Shown here piece by piece: positions 8,075-16,845 of a DNA stretch of 64,000 bases. Numbering within the stretch: the first letter of the stretch is position 1; every line of letters starts with the position of its first letter. The stretch is taken from the NCBI GenBank assembly GCA_026129685.1, contig JAHCHO010000004.1:409091-473090 (forward strand). The letters are read 5' to 3'. Source of the stretch: Fimbriimonadaceae bacterium. GTDB taxonomy: Bacteria; Armatimonadota; Fimbriimonadia; Fimbriimonadales; Fimbriimonadaceae. The notes beneath the pieces were generated by a model. It ran no database searches. It saw only the letters and a program-made list of their open reading frames with translations, and was not told the DNA's origin. Made by a program: the position numbers and the translations under genes.

Positions 8075-8791
8075 ATGTCCCTCGCGGAACTGCGCAAGCT
8101 GACCAAGCTCCACCTCCTCGACCAGTCCATCCGCGAGATTCGAGCCCGCGCCGCCGCGCTCGACGGCGGCAAGCGAATCCTGGCCCAGATCGACAAGATC
8201 AAGCAGGACAACGCGGAAATCCTCGCCGACGCCCATCGCCTGTCCGCCGAACAGAAGGACCTAGAACTCCAATCCGAAGGGATCGACGCCAAGCTCAAGA
8301 AGTTCGAGGGCGAATTGTACGGGGGCAAGATCGTCAACTCGCGCGAGATTCAGAACGTTGAGAAAGAAATCGAGGCCCTGAAGCGCCAGCGAGGTCATTT
8401 CGACGAGCGTCTGCTGGAGCTGATGGAACTCGTTCCGGCCGCCAGGGAGCAGGCGAAGCACGTCGAGGAAGCCCTCGCCCAGAAGGACGTACAACTGGCC
8501 GAATACAGGGTAAAGGCGGCGGAGGCGCGCACCCAACTCGAGGCCGAGTTCAAGAAACGGATGGAAATGCGTCCCAAACTCGTCGCCGAAATCGATCCCT
8601 CCCTCTACGCCAAGTACGACCACATCCGCCAGAAGCACGGGGGCGTGGGGCTCGCGATCGTCGATGGGCGTGCCTGCGGCGCGTGCGGGACGCAGGTTCC
8701 GACCCGCGTGATCGTGGCCGCTCAGGAGGGCAAGGTGGTCCTGTGCGAGGCTTGCCACCGTCTTCTCGTCGCAACGGAGGGCGTCGTTTGA
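8075..8791 (+). CDS. Coiled-coil protein with C4 zinc ribbon (CT398/YbgI-neighbour type)
   Basis: The first 180 residues are a long, charged, heptad-rich helical hairpin, and the last 40 carry two CxxC pairs (CGACGTQV and CEACHRLL) that should bind one zinc. This layout matches the widespread bacterial C4-type zinc-ribbon proteins related to Chlamydia CT398 and Helicobacter HP0958. Those have been linked to RNA metabolism, sigma-54 or secretion, but have no agreed general role. 238 residues is the usual length. The gene overlaps the following lipoprotein gene by 4 bp, so the two are probably co-transcribed. Confidence 0.85.
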   Translation: MSLAELRKLTKLHLLDQSIREIRARAAALDGGKRILAQIDKIKQDNAEILADAHRLSAEQKDLELQSEGIDAKLKKFEGELYGGKIVNSREIQNVEKEIEALKRQRGHFDERLLELMELVPAAREQAKHVEEALAQKDVQLAEYRVKAAEARTQLEAEFKKRMEMRPKLVAEIDPSLYAKYDHIRQKHGGVGLAIVDGRACGACGTQVPTRVIVAAQEGKVVLCEACHRLLVATEGVV

Positions 8792-9474
8792 CCGTTCGGC
8801 TCCTCCCGACCCTTGCCGCCGCACTTCTTCTGGGGGGGTGCGCCAAGTTCCCGGACGCGGGTACCGGCGCGACCGCCACCCGCCTCGTGTTCACCCTCCA
8901 GTTCGACCGAGAGATCAACCGGAACTACGTCTACGTCGTCGCGATCAACCCTTCTACGGCGGACAACCCGACGGTGCAAGGGCCGATCCCGGTTATCGCC
9001 CCACCTTGGGGGAACGGTTTTGTCGCGGGAAACGCCACCCACTTCGTCGGCTACAACTTCCTCGTCCCTGGACAGTACAACATCTACCGCTTCAAGGACG
9101 CCGCTCTGAACAACTACGAGTTCGTCGGGGTTCCGGTCCAGTCCGAGGACGTTCTGCCGGGTGGCAACCGCCTGCGCTTCGAGATCAACCTCGCCCAAAT
9201 CGCCCAGAGTCAGGCCGAGGCCGAGTCCTTCCGATCCCTTCAGGTCAACCTGCTCAGCATGGACCGCGTCCCCCAGTCGGGAACGGGCAAGGTCTGGGAC
9301 GCTCTGGGCGACGGGCGTTTGGCCTCACAGATCAATAGCCCGGTGGTCGTCTCGTTGCGAACCAGCCGAACCTACACCAACGGCTCGTTTTTCGACATTG
9401 AACCACGGGCCGACGCCGCCGATCCCGACCTCGACCTTGTGGACTTCACGATCGAGGTTCGGCGCAACGACTAG
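8788..9474 (+). CDS. Lipoprotein of unknown function
   Basis: A TTG start overlaps the stop codon of the upstream gene (TTGA). It gives a signal peptide ending in a lipobox (LLLGGC, Cys at about residue 18), so the mature 210-residue protein should be lipid-anchored. The mature part is beta-rich with several Tyr/Asn-rich strands (FDREINRNYVYVVAIN) and ends with a short domain containing YTNGSFFDIEP. No catalytic motif was found and I do not recognise the family. It sits between a zinc-ribbon protein and a glycosyltransferase, 7 bp before the latter, so the three probably form one transcription unit. Confidence 0.7.
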   Translation: MTVRLLPTLAAALLLGGCAKFPDAGTGATATRLVFTLQFDREINRNYVYVVAINPSTADNPTVQGPIPVIAPPWGNGFVAGNATHFVGYNFLVPGQYNIYRFKDAALNNYEFVGVPVQSEDVLPGGNRLRFEINLAQIAQSQAEAESFRSLQVNLLSMDRVPQSGTGKVWDALGDGRLASQINSPVVVSLRTSRTYTNGSFFDIEPRADAADPDLDLVDFTIEVRRND

Positions 9475-9481
9475 GCCGACC

Positions 9482-10408
9482 ATGAGCAAGTCGCCCCGCG
9501 TCTCCATCCTGCTGACGTGCTACAACCACCTCGCGTATCTCCCTCTCGCGTACCAAGGAGTGCTGGATCAGACCTGGACCGACTGGGAGATCGTGGCGAT
9601 CGACGACGGTTCGACCGATGGAACGCGGGACTGGTTGCGCGCCCATGCGGACCGGGCGACATTGGTCTTCAACGATCCGAACCTGGGGACCTACGCATCG
9701 CTCAATCGTGCCCTCGAACACGCCTCGGGCGACCTGATCGCCATCCTGAACGACGACGACCTCTGGGCTCCGCAGAAGTTGGCGCGGCAAATCGACCTAC
9801 TGGACAAGCACCCGAAGGTCGGCTTGGTCCACACCGACGGGGGCTTCATCGACGGGAACGGCGACACGATCGAAGGCTCGCCACTCGGCTTCGCCTTTCC
9901 CCGTACCGAGACCGGCGACGTTCTGCTCGACCTCCTGTACGCCAACAAGATTATCGCCAGCGCGGCGCTCGTTCGCCGGGAGTGCTTCGATCGCCTCGGC
10001 GGGTTCAATCCCGGCTACTTTGGCTCCGGAGATTGGGAGATGTGGCTCCGGGTCGCCGAGCAATGGGAGGTCGGGTTCTGCCCGGAGCCCCTCACCTACT
10101 ATCGGGTTCACGGCGCCAACGCGAGCCACAAGCTGGAGCGCATCTGGAAGGACGACCAGATGTTGCGCGAGTGGATTCGTGACCGCGCCGCCGGTTACGC
10201 CGACCGAGGCCTCGAACCGGACCGCCTGCGCGCCGCCCTCGCCCACAACGAGGCCTGCCTGGGAACCGTGCGCACCTTGAACGGAGACCCCGCCGGAGGG
10301 CGGGAAGCCTACCTACGGTCGATCAAGCTCAGGCCCGGTCGGTGGAAGAGCTACCTGCGGCTGGCGGCGACCTTTCTTCCAAAAGGCGCGTTTCGTCGAA
10401 TAATGTGA
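9482..10408 (+). CDS. GT2-family glycosyltransferase
   Basis: A GT-A fold transferase of family 2. The nucleotide-binding start SILLTCYNHLAYLP is followed by VAIDDGSTDGT (DD near residue 40), then the metal-binding DxD as ILNDDDLW near 85, and a catalytic-base region GSGDWEMWLRVAEQ near 180. The last 70 residues are helical and lack membrane segments, so the enzyme is probably cytoplasmic or peripheral. It transfers a sugar from a nucleotide-sugar to an unknown acceptor, likely a surface glycan or protein. 308 residues. ATG 9482 was chosen because the GT fold begins 5 residues later; a longer frame would overlap the lipoprotein gene. Confidence 0.85.
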   Translation: MSKSPRVSILLTCYNHLAYLPLAYQGVLDQTWTDWEIVAIDDGSTDGTRDWLRAHADRATLVFNDPNLGTYASLNRALEHASGDLIAILNDDDLWAPQKLARQIDLLDKHPKVGLVHTDGGFIDGNGDTIEGSPLGFAFPRTETGDVLLDLLYANKIIASAALVRRECFDRLGGFNPGYFGSGDWEMWLRVAEQWEVGFCPEPLTYYRVHGANASHKLERIWKDDQMLREWIRDRAAGYADRGLEPDRLRAALAHNEACLGTVRTLNGDPAGGREAYLRSIKLRPGRWKSYLRLAATFLPKGAFRRIM

Positions 10409-10466
10409 CCTTCAGGCGAACAAACGTCTTCCCGCGCACGACTTACTTTCCGGGAATGGTGCTCGG

Positions 10467-11630
10467 ATGAACCGATGCTACGCGGACTATGCGGCGACGG
10501 CGCCGATGCTCGACTCTGTCCGCGAGGCGATCGCCCCTTGGCTCTTCGACTACGGGAATCCCAGCTCGCTTCACGAGGAGGGTCGACGGGCGCGTCACGC
10601 GATCGACCAAGCCCGCGACGCCGTCGCCGAGGCCATGGATTGCGCCTTCGGCGAGATCGTCTTCACGTCTTCAGGGACGGAGGCGGTCAATCTGGCGATC
10701 TTGGGCTCGGCGATCGCCAACCAGGACCCCCGTCGGAGGCGCGTTGTCATCGGGGCCGCCGACCATCACGCCGCCCTTCGGACCCTGCCCTGTCTCGAGA
10801 TGCTCGGTTATCTGGTCGACCTTACGCCCGTCCTGCCAACCACCCAGACCGACCTTGCAGCGTTCGAAGCGCTTATGAGCGACGACGTGTTGCTTGTCAG
10901 CCTCCTCCATGCCAACAACGAGACGGGTGTGATCCAACCGGTCCCCGAACTCGTCACGATCGCGCGCCGGCTCGGCGCCTTGGTCCATCTGGACGCGGTG
11001 CAGACGTTCGGACGGTGGGCCTGGACCCCCTCCCAGTTCGACGCCGATCTGGTCAGCGTGTCCTCCCACAAGATTGGCGGCCCCAAGGGCATCGGTGCGC
11101 TCTTCGTTCGGGCGGGCACCAAGATCAAGCCGATCATGGTTGGCGGCGGCCAAGAGCGCGAGCTTCGATCCGGAACGGAAAACGTGGCGGGCATTGTGGG
11201 CTTCGGCCGCGCCGTGGCCGCGCGATCGGACCGATCCGATCCCAGGCGATCCGCCCGCGACGCGTTTCTCGCCACGCTCGAAGCCGCCAAGGACCCTCGC
11301 CTGCGGTTGACCGCCGACCCGCGCACCCTTCCCGTACTCGACGGTCACCTCCACGTTCGCTTCGAGGGACTCTCCGCCGAATCGCTCCTCATCCTGCTGG
11401 ACCGCCTTGGCGTCGCCGCGAGTTCAGGGGCGGCGTGTTCGGCGGGAAGCGTCGAGCCGAGCCACGTGTTGCTCGCTGCCGGATTCTCGCCAAGCGCGGC
11501 TCGAGAAGGACTTCGGTTCTCGTTTGGTCCGGACCATGACGAGGCATTCGGGGTAGAAGTCGCCCGGCGGGTGCTGCAGGCCGTGGAGAGGGTCGGCGCG
11601 GCCAAGCCAGCGCGTGCCGCCGGTTCTTGA
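10467..11630 (+). CDS. Cysteine desulfurase (NifS/IscS type)
   Basis: A PLP enzyme that takes sulfur from cysteine as an enzyme-bound persulfide for Fe-S clusters, tRNA thiolation or cofactors. Visible elements: SSGTEAVNLAI phosphate-binding loop, His100/101, HANNETGVIQP, Asp176 that holds the pyridine nitrogen, Lys202 (SSHKIGGPKG) forming the Schiff base, and the catalytic Cys324 in SSGAACSAGSVEPSHVL. That Cys loop is the group I (NifS/IscS) type. 387 residues is normal. No iscU or other sulfur gene is adjacent, so the acceptor is unknown. The C-terminal tail (AAKPARAAGS) looks unstructured. Confidence 0.9.
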   Translation: MNRCYADYAATAPMLDSVREAIAPWLFDYGNPSSLHEEGRRARHAIDQARDAVAEAMDCAFGEIVFTSSGTEAVNLAILGSAIANQDPRRRRVVIGAADHHAALRTLPCLEMLGYLVDLTPVLPTTQTDLAAFEALMSDDVLLVSLLHANNETGVIQPVPELVTIARRLGALVHLDAVQTFGRWAWTPSQFDADLVSVSSHKIGGPKGIGALFVRAGTKIKPIMVGGGQERELRSGTENVAGIVGFGRAVAARSDRSDPRRSARDAFLATLEAAKDPRLRLTADPRTLPVLDGHLHVRFEGLSAESLLILLDRLGVAASSGAACSAGSVEPSHVLLAAGFSPSAAREGLRFSFGPDHDEAFGVEVARRVLQAVERVGAAKPARAAGS

Positions 11631-11637
11631 CTTCGGC

Positions 11638-11666
11638 TTGTTCCCGGGCGCGAGTCCTGTTACACT
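11638..11666 (+). promoter_or_regulatory. Promoter of the 730-residue unknown gene
   Basis: TTGTTC at 11638-11643 and TACACT at 11661-11666 are separated by 17 bp, a sigma-70-type layout. The -10 ends 6 bp before the ATG at 11673, predicting a leaderless message. Confidence 0.5.
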
Positions 11667-11672
11667 GCGTCC

Positions 11673-13865
11673 ATGTGGAGCCTCGGCCTATGTGCGGTGG
11701 TCACCGTCGGCGTCCCCGCGCGGACGCTCCTCCGAAACCCTACGGTGACCCTTGAGCGATCCGCCGTCACCCTCGAACGCGCCGCAAAAGAAGTAAGCGA
11801 GAAGACCGGCATCATTGTGAGGGCCGATCCGGCCATCGGCAAGGAGGTGGTCGCATTCCGGGCGCGCGACGCGCGCTTGAGCGACGTGCTTGGCAAGATC
11901 GCCGACGCGGTCGGCGTGGACCTCGAGTCGACCAAGGAAGGCGGGTACCGGTTGTTCCTTTCCGAGGAGACGCGGCGCGCCCAGACGGCCGCCCACGATG
12001 CACGACTCGCCGACGAGTTCCGGCGGATTCGCGAGGAGTTGACGAAGGGGGCGCGGCTCGATCAGGATGGGGATGCCTCGTACTTCCGGGCATGGGTCGC
12101 GCGTCGGGCGAAGGTTGCCGACTTGACCGACGAGGAGCGCTACTTTGCGGAGCAGCGACTGGATACCGAGCGCTCCGAGGCTCGGTTCGGTCTGCGACTT
12201 CTGCAGGGCGTGCGGCCCGAGGACGCGGCCCGCATTCCGCCCGGCGAGTTCCGCTTGTTTCGTTCTCAGCCGACCGCCCGTCAACTCAAGCTCTCCCTTG
12301 ACAATCCTTCCGCCGTCTTGGCCCGCTTCGTCCGCGAGCGCCGTGCCCACGTCGCGCTGAAACCGCCGCCGAAGCCGGACGAGGCGGTCGAGGCCGCCGT
12401 CCCGGCTCGATCTTCGAGCGCCTACCGAATGGTCCACCTGCCCTTAGAAGAGCCCGTGCCCGAGGACCTTGCCGAGCCAATCGTGTTCATTGGTCGCCGT
12501 CTTGACCAGCGTGGCGCCCTTGACCTTCGTGCCCTTGCCGCCACCCGCGAAGGTCGGATCATCGAGGTATGGAGCGACCTCGCCGTCCCCGACCAGGGAC
12601 TCGACGGCTTCCGGATTCCCAAGGTCCCCGAAGGACTTCCCGGCGAGACCGAGCGATTTCGTGAGACGGTGGCCGCCCGCGAGTTCTTCGAGCGCACCCG
12701 GGCGACCGAATCCCCGATCGCCGACTCGATTTCCGGCGAACTGGCCGCCCTCCTCAAGCGCCCCGAAGAGGTCGATCCTTGGTCGTTCGTGACGGAAGCC
12801 CTGTTCCAGATTCCCCGCGACGGCCGCGTCAGCATCGCCTTCAGCCCGGTGGACCCGACGTACTCCAACATCGTCCGAGCTTGCGCACCCGAGCGAACCT
12901 TCGGCGACCTCTTCCGCGCGCTCGTTCTCGGCGGTTACCGGTTGGACCATCGCGACGGTTGGCTGACGATCGCGCCGACGGACCCGGTGGCCGCGCGCGC
13001 GGCCTTCCTCGATCGGACGCGTCTGGGTGCGTTCGCCCGGGCCGTCGCCCTAAGGGGTTACGCCGACTTCCGATCCCGCTGTCTGGTCGCCACCCCGATC
13101 GAGGTCTCTCGGTTCGGGTCGCCAAGCGCCCTCAGTGAGATGCTGCTCGGCGTCATGACGCGCGAGCAAGGTATCAGCAACGTCTGGCCCGTGGACGAAC
13201 TCTGGCGGCGCGCTCTTGGCGAACTTCCCGATTCCCAGTGGCGCGCCCTCGACCGGGGCGACGTCGTATCCGTCCTTTCATTGACGGGCACGTCCAAACG
13301 TGCGGTCGAAGCCCTCTTCTACGGCGGCTACCTCACCATGCTACGGCAAGCGCCCGACGGCGCCGGTACCGAGGGCATGACCAGCGAATCGCCGACGTTC
13401 GCCCACCCGCTGGCTCTCCCGGCATCGCTCGCGCTCACCCTCGCCGTCCGCTCCGAAGAGGCGCTCGTTGGTGTCGGCGGGAGTTCGCGCGTTCGGTTCG
13501 GCGACGTTCGGACCCTTGAGGGATGGGCGAACGCCCAAGCGTGGCAGGAACGGTTCGGCGAGCCCAAGATTGAGTCGGTGCTTCGTCCCGGCCGCCAGGT
13601 GCGACGAGAGTATCGCCTTGAGGTCGGAGGCTGGTTCGGACCGTTCACCGCGACCGAGTTTGTGTGCGACTTCGCGCGCCCCGGCTTCACCTTGGATGCT
13701 CTGCCCGTCGGCTTGGCGATGCGGTTCGCCCCGCTGCTCGAACTCGCCCGTGGCCGTGCGAACGCCTCGCGCGTCGACGTCGGACGCAAACCTCCGCCGC
13801 CATGGACCTTCCCGGCGGGACCCAGCGGTCCCACCAAGGAATCCCCACCAATCCGTATAAAGTAA
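11673..13865 (+). CDS. Exported protein with an STN-like N-terminal domain, unknown function
   Basis: A 730-residue protein I cannot assign. The first 17 residues resemble a short signal peptide. Residues 25-100 have the pattern of a secretin/TonB short N-terminal (STN) domain: a TVTLERSAVTLERAAKEVS start, then ARDARLSDVLGKIADAVGVDL. The remainder is charged, alpha/beta, and has no transmembrane segment or known catalytic motif; a second similar small domain may lie near residues 385-430 (VSIAFSPVDPTYSNIVRACAP, then YRLDHRDGWLTIAPTDP). There is no secretin pore domain. The gene ends 4 bp before the NDH-2 gene and is likely co-transcribed with it. It has a clear promoter of its own. Confidence 0.6.
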   Translation: MWSLGLCAVVTVGVPARTLLRNPTVTLERSAVTLERAAKEVSEKTGIIVRADPAIGKEVVAFRARDARLSDVLGKIADAVGVDLESTKEGGYRLFLSEETRRAQTAAHDARLADEFRRIREELTKGARLDQDGDASYFRAWVARRAKVADLTDEERYFAEQRLDTERSEARFGLRLLQGVRPEDAARIPPGEFRLFRSQPTARQLKLSLDNPSAVLARFVRERRAHVALKPPPKPDEAVEAAVPARSSSAYRMVHLPLEEPVPEDLAEPIVFIGRRLDQRGALDLRALAATREGRIIEVWSDLAVPDQGLDGFRIPKVPEGLPGETERFRETVAAREFFERTRATESPIADSISGELAALLKRPEEVDPWSFVTEALFQIPRDGRVSIAFSPVDPTYSNIVRACAPERTFGDLFRALVLGGYRLDHRDGWLTIAPTDPVAARAAFLDRTRLGAFARAVALRGYADFRSRCLVATPIEVSRFGSPSALSEMLLGVMTREQGISNVWPVDELWRRALGELPDSQWRALDRGDVVSVLSLTGTSKRAVEALFYGGYLTMLRQAPDGAGTEGMTSESPTFAHPLALPASLALTLAVRSEEALVGVGGSSRVRFGDVRTLEGWANAQAWQERFGEPKIESVLRPGRQVRREYRLEVGGWFGPFTATEFVCDFARPGFTLDALPVGLAMRFAPLLELARGRANASRVDVGRKPPPPWTFPAGPSGPTKESPPIRIK

Positions 13866-13869
13866 GAGA

Positions 13870-15180
13870 ATGGACGGCGCGCACAAGCCGATGGTCGTGG
13901 TGATCGGCGGCGGTTTCGGGGGCCTTGCCACCGTGAAGGCCCTGGGACGAGCCCCGGTCGAGGTCACCCTCATCGACCGACAGAACCACCACCTGTTTCA
14001 GCCGTTGCTGTACCAGGTGGCGACGGCCGGCCTGTCCGCGACGAACATCGCGTGGCCCATCCGCAGCCTGCTTCGTTCCCAGCGCAACGCGCGCGTTCTG
14101 ATGGCCGAAGTCCGAAGCGTGGACCCGATCAAGCGGGTGATCTTCCACGACCACGGGTTCCTCGCCTACGATCACCTGGTGCTCGCCACGGGGGTAACCC
14201 ACTCCTACTTCGGCCACGACCATTGGGAGCCCTTCGCTCCCGGCCTCAAGACGCTGCAGGACGCCGCCGAGATTCGAAGCAGGGTGCTGTCGGCATTCGA
14301 GCAAGCGGAGGCCACCCCGAACCCGCTCGAGCGCCGTCGCCTCCTCAGCATCGTGATCGTCGGTGGCGGCCCCACCGGGGTGGAGTTGGCGGGCAGTATC
14401 GCGGAACTCGCGCGCCGAACCCTCGCACGAGATTTCCGCAAGATCGACCCTGCCGACGCCCGCATCGTGCTGATCGAGGCGGAAGACCATCTCCTGGCCT
14501 CGTTCGATCCGGGGCTTCGCGAATACGCGCGCCGGACCCTCGTTCGGTTGGGCGTCGAAGTACAGAACGGCGTCCGGGTGAACGACGTCCGGGTGGACGG
14601 CGTCGAGACGAGCAGCGGGTTCATCCCATCGCGAACCGTGCTCTGGGCGGCGGGCGTCCGTGCCACCCCCGCCGGCGAGTGGCTCGGCGCCGACGTGGAC
14701 CGGATGGGGCGCCTCGTGGTAGACGACCACTGCCGCGTGCCGCGTCTCGACAACGTGTACGCCATCGGGGACCTCGCCCACTTCATCGGTTCGGACGGCA
14801 AGCCCCTGCCGGGCGTCGCGCAGGTCGCGATGCAACAGGGCGCGTACGTCGGACGGCAGATCGCGGACTCGGTGACGGGCGAAAGCGCAACCGCCCGATT
14901 CGTCTACAAGAACTTGGGCAACATGGCGACCATCGGCCGCCGCGCCGCCGTCGCCGAATTCGGCCACGCGCGGTTCGCCGGCTTCCCCGCCTGGCTCGTT
15001 TGGCTGTTCGTCCACCTTATGAGCCTGGTCGCCTTCCGCAGTCGAGTCACCGCCCTCGTCGAGTGGGTCGCCGCCTACGTCACGTACGAGCGAGGCGCAC
15101 GGGTGATCTCGGCCCGTGACGAGACCGCCGATCGAGAGTCGGCCACAAGACCGACCCCAAAGCCGCCAACCCGAACGTAG
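13870..15180 (+). CDS. ndh: Type II NADH:quinone oxidoreductase (NDH-2)
   Basis: A two-dinucleotide-binding-domain flavoprotein that oxidises NADH and reduces membrane quinone without pumping protons. The FAD-binding GGGFGG is at residues 13-18, the FQPLLYQVATAGLS motif typical of NDH-2 follows, the NADH-binding VIVGGGPTGVELAG lies near 160, and YAIGDLAH near 297 closes the FAD site. The C-terminus has a hydrophobic and aromatic membrane-binding segment (WLVWLFVHLMSLVAF) and the usual TYERGARVI ending. 436 residues is standard. The likely acceptor is menaquinone, since mqnD is encoded nearby. Starts 4 bp after the previous stop. Confidence 0.9.
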   Translation: MDGAHKPMVVVIGGGFGGLATVKALGRAPVEVTLIDRQNHHLFQPLLYQVATAGLSATNIAWPIRSLLRSQRNARVLMAEVRSVDPIKRVIFHDHGFLAYDHLVLATGVTHSYFGHDHWEPFAPGLKTLQDAAEIRSRVLSAFEQAEATPNPLERRRLLSIVIVGGGPTGVELAGSIAELARRTLARDFRKIDPADARIVLIEAEDHLLASFDPGLREYARRTLVRLGVEVQNGVRVNDVRVDGVETSSGFIPSRTVLWAAGVRATPAGEWLGADVDRMGRLVVDDHCRVPRLDNVYAIGDLAHFIGSDGKPLPGVAQVAMQQGAYVGRQIADSVTGESATARFVYKNLGNMATIGRRAAVAEFGHARFAGFPAWLVWLFVHLMSLVAFRSRVTALVEWVAAYVTYERGARVISARDETADRESATRPTPKPPTRT

Positions 15181-15183
15181 GCG

Positions 15184-15966
15184 CTACTTCCAGTTCTCGC
15201 AGCCCGCGAACGGATAGTGCTTCCCTTCCACGAACTTGGGCCGCGGGTGGTAGTCGTTGATCCCGGGGCGCGGTTCGCCTCGGAACAAGAACGGGCAGCC
15301 TGCCCCCTCCACCGTGATCTGGGTCGTCGGCGGGATGTACCGAATCGTCAGCCCGTACCGCCACTGGTCCGATACGTTGGCCTCGGACCCGTGGACGATT
15401 TGAGGATTGTGGATCGAGACGTCTCCCGGCGCCAGCTCCAAGTCCACCGCCCTCGACTCGTCCACGAACTTCGCCTCGATCTCCGAGCCCAGTACGCTGT
15501 CCACCTCGCGGTTCTCCTTCATCTCCTGCAGTTCGAGCTTGTGCGTGCCCGGGATCACCCGCATGCACCCGTTCTCGCGCGTTGATGGGCCGCAGGCCAA
15601 CCACAAAGTGGTGACCTCCATCGGCTTCAGCGGCCAGTAACTCCCGTCTTGGTGCCACAGCACCGCCCGCCCCGTCTTCGGCGGCTTGCAGATGTAGTGC
15701 GACGCAAAGAGGGCGACCTCGGGTCCGATGAACACCGACGCGAGGTCGAGGAGTCGCGGGTCGCTTACCAACCGAACCCAGAACGGGTCGTTTGGCACCA
15801 GCCAGTGATGCAGGTCCTCCGGCTTCAGGTCCGGGTTTTTTTCGAGCAGCCAGGCCACGTGCCCGACCGCTTCCGCCGCCAGAGCGGGATCAATGGCGTT
15901 TCGAACGATGACGTAGCCATCGCGGTCGTAGGCTTCTCGGAGCCGCTTTGCTTCCTGTGCGTCCAT
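15184..15966 (-). CDS. Phytanoyl-CoA dioxygenase (PhyH) family oxygenase
   Basis: A non-haem Fe(II)/2-oxoglutarate-dependent oxygenase. The facial triad is visible: His105 and Asp107 in LWHQDGSYWPL and the distal His192 in NPQIVHGSEANVSD, followed by a basic residue for 2-oxoglutarate. PhyH-type enzymes hydroxylate small molecules, and bacterial ones act on many metabolites including osmolytes and antibiotics; substrate unknown here. 260 residues is typical. ATG 15966 was chosen because the family starts with the AYDRDGYVIVRNAID segment right after it. It follows the permease gene by 11 bp and is the last gene of the sugar ABC importer operon, so it may act on the imported compound. Confidence 0.85.
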   Translation of the reverse strand: MDAQEAKRLREAYDRDGYVIVRNAIDPALAAEAVGHVAWLLEKNPDLKPEDLHHWLVPNDPFWVRLVSDPRLLDLASVFIGPEVALFASHYICKPPKTGRAVLWHQDGSYWPLKPMEVTTLWLACGPSTRENGCMRVIPGTHKLELQEMKENREVDSVLGSEIEAKFVDESRAVDLELAPGDVSIHNPQIVHGSEANVSDQWRYGLTIRYIPPTTQITVEGAGCPFLFRGEPRPGINDYHPRPKFVEGKHYPFAGCENWK

Positions 15967-15977
15967 GGGGGTGAAGT

Positions 15978-16844
15978 TTAGCCTTTCAGACCCGTCATCG
16001 TGATGCCTTCGATGAACTGCTTCTGCGTGAAGAAGAACAGCACGATGATCGGCGCCACGACGATCGCCGAGGCGGCCATCAGGAGATTCCACTGGGTGCC
16101 CCCGTGCTGACTCTGGAACACCTGCAGACCGAGCGACAGGGTGAACGTCTTCTGGTCCAGCAAGTAGATGAGCGGTCCCAGGAAGTCGTTCCAAGTGCCC
16201 ATAAAGTGAAACAGCGCGACGACCGCGAGCGCCGGTTTAGCGAGCGGCATGACCACCGACCAATAAATCCCCCATTCGGAGCAGCCATCCAGCTTCGCCG
16301 CCTCCGACAGCTCGAACGGGATCGAGCGAAAGAACTGGCGCAACAGGAAGATCGCGAACGCCGAGCCGAACCAGGCGGGCACCCAGAGCGGTTTAAAGGT
16401 GCCGATCCAGCCGAACTCCTTGAACATGCCGTAGATCGGCACCATGAGCACCGGGAACGGAACCATCATCGTTGCCAGCGTCACCGCGAAGGCAAAGTCG
16501 CGGCCGGGCCACTTCAGCCGGCCAAAGGCGTACGCCACCAACGAGTTGGAAACCACCGTGCCCGCTACCCCGAGGATGCACAGGATCAGCGTGTTCCGAC
16601 CGTAGACCAGGAACGGGATGTAGCCGAGAGTGTCGCTGCTGTAGGTGAAGGCCTCCCGGAAATTGCCCCACATGAACACGCTCGGGATCCACTTCGGCGG
16701 CTGAAGCATCGTCTCGTCGATCGGCTTAACCGCCGTCGAAAGCATCCACAACAAGGGAAACATGAAAAGCAACGACAAAGCGACCAAGACCAGGTGGATG
16801 CCCGCCGTCTTCAGCTTCTGTGTTTGCTTGTGGCTCCGCGCCAT
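15978..16844 (-). CDS. ABC sugar importer permease, MalG type
   Basis: An inner-membrane permease of a CUT1-type carbohydrate importer, with six membrane helices and the cytoplasmic EAA loop (EAAKLDGCSEWGIYWSVVMP, about residues 190-209) that docks on the ATPase. The C-terminal QKQFIEGITMTGLKG ending is characteristic of MalG-like subunits. 288 residues. It lies 1 bp downstream of the MalF-type permease gene. The motor ATPase is not encoded in this operon and is presumably shared. Confidence 0.9.
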   Translation of the reverse strand: MARSHKQTQKLKTAGIHLVLVALSLLFMFPLLWMLSTAVKPIDETMLQPPKWIPSVFMWGNFREAFTYSSDTLGYIPFLVYGRNTLILCILGVAGTVVSNSLVAYAFGRLKWPGRDFAFAVTLATMMVPFPVLMVPIYGMFKEFGWIGTFKPLWVPAWFGSAFAIFLLRQFFRSIPFELSEAAKLDGCSEWGIYWSVVMPLAKPALAVVALFHFMGTWNDFLGPLIYLLDQKTFTLSLGLQVFQSQHGGTQWNLLMAASAIVVAPIIVLFFFTQKQFIEGITMTGLKG

Positions 16845-16845
16845 C

